This document shows, one piece after another, positions 63,542 through 64,000 of a DNA stretch of 64,000 nt (position 1 is its first letter; the number at the start of each line of letters is the position of its first letter). Origin of the DNA: Odontesthes bonariensis (lineage: Eukaryota > Chordata > Actinopteri > Atheriniformes > Atherinopsidae); the NCBI RefSeq assembly GCF_027942865.1, contig NC_134517.1:18296009-18360008 (forward strand), in the 5' to 3' direction. The notes beneath the pieces were generated by a model. That model saw only the letters and a list, made by a program, of their open reading frames with translations. It ran no database searches and was not told the DNA's origin. A program made the position numbers and the translations under genes.

Positions 63542-64000
63542 AGTGCCTAAACAGCAAAAATAAAACATGTTAAATCCCCCCAACTCTGATCTGTGGGGAA
63601 AGTGCACCCTCTATATTGTTCTGTCCCAGTTTGCCTTTGATATTGTTTACATTGAGGGCTACTACTACTTAGTAGAGAAATAAAAACACTAGACAGACAA
63701 ATGTTTGGCTCTGAAAAGAGCCGTTGGTTATGTAAAGGAAGGTACAGGGACCGAGGGATGAAGGAAACTGATTATCTGTAAAAACAGCAATAACAGTAAA
63801 GTCAGAGCATAGTAAGAGCTATGTTATACATCATCAAATCTCTCAACCTCAAATTGTGCATATTACTTCCTAGAGAAATTAACACACACACACACAGCTC
63901 GACGGATAGACCTTATAAACTGGAAACAACGTGGGGCCCCTTAGGTGCAAAAAACACACCGACGCCGGACATGTTCCACCAATAAAACAAACGGGAATAC
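63542..64000. other. Upstream of the unrecognised minus-strand gene
   Basis: Presumed promoter or 5' UTR DNA, cut by the window edge. A splice acceptor-like TTTTGCTGTTTAG ends at about 63547, immediately before the putative ATG exon, so a 5' non-coding exon may lie further upstream. A short CA tract lies at about 63883-63895. Confidence 0.4.

Overview
The window is nuclear DNA of a ray-finned (teleost) fish. Its genes are split by spliceosomal introns, intergenic DNA is AT-rich and full of microsatellites, and it carries interspersed repeats typical of teleosts: L2-like and RTE-like LINE tails, Tc1/mariner relics, a tRNA-like SINE, a PIF/Harbinger-like element and a TTAA-flanked palindromic element. 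The species cannot be named from the sequence. No RNA gene, CRISPR array, bacterial-type operon or endogenous retrovirus was seen.

Layout. 1-32.9 kb: a gene desert with only repeats and chance reading frames; transposon remains cluster at 15.7-19.7 kb and 26-30 kb. 32.97-46.49 kb (+): ankrd10, six coding exons with two alternative 3' ends and an 8.3 kb intron 3 that holds composition islands and a possible frame-preserving cassette exon. 47.79-50.53 kb (+): ube2a (RAD6), six exons, 152 aa. 51.99-53.62 kb (-): ing1, three coding exons plus a probable 5' non-coding exon near 54.8 kb. 55.70-60.82 kb (-): naxd, ten exons. Inside naxd intron 1, on the same strand, is a complete two-exon gene for a Myb/SANT-like DNA-binding protein (58.98-60.11 kb). 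62.67-63.54 kb (-): the first exons of a gene I do not recognise, possibly frameshifted.

Function and synteny. The genes are independent housekeeping or nuclear-regulation genes: ING1 reads H3K4me3, UBE2A ubiquitinates chromatin and PCNA, NAXD repairs hydrated NAD(P)H, and ANKRD10 is a poorly understood ankyrin protein. From memory, ANKRD10, ING1 and NAXD lie together on human 13q34 with ANKRD10 and ING1 tail to tail, and the same orientation is seen here. Two differences stand out: ube2a (Xq24 in human) sits between ankrd10 and ing1, and cars2, which lies between ING1 and NAXD in human, is not visible.

The most interesting relation is between the nested Myb/SANT gene and a decayed Myb/SANT-like coding relic inside the PIF/Harbinger-like element at 16.6-17.1 kb. 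The pair suggests that the nested gene is a domesticated transposon-derived regulator.
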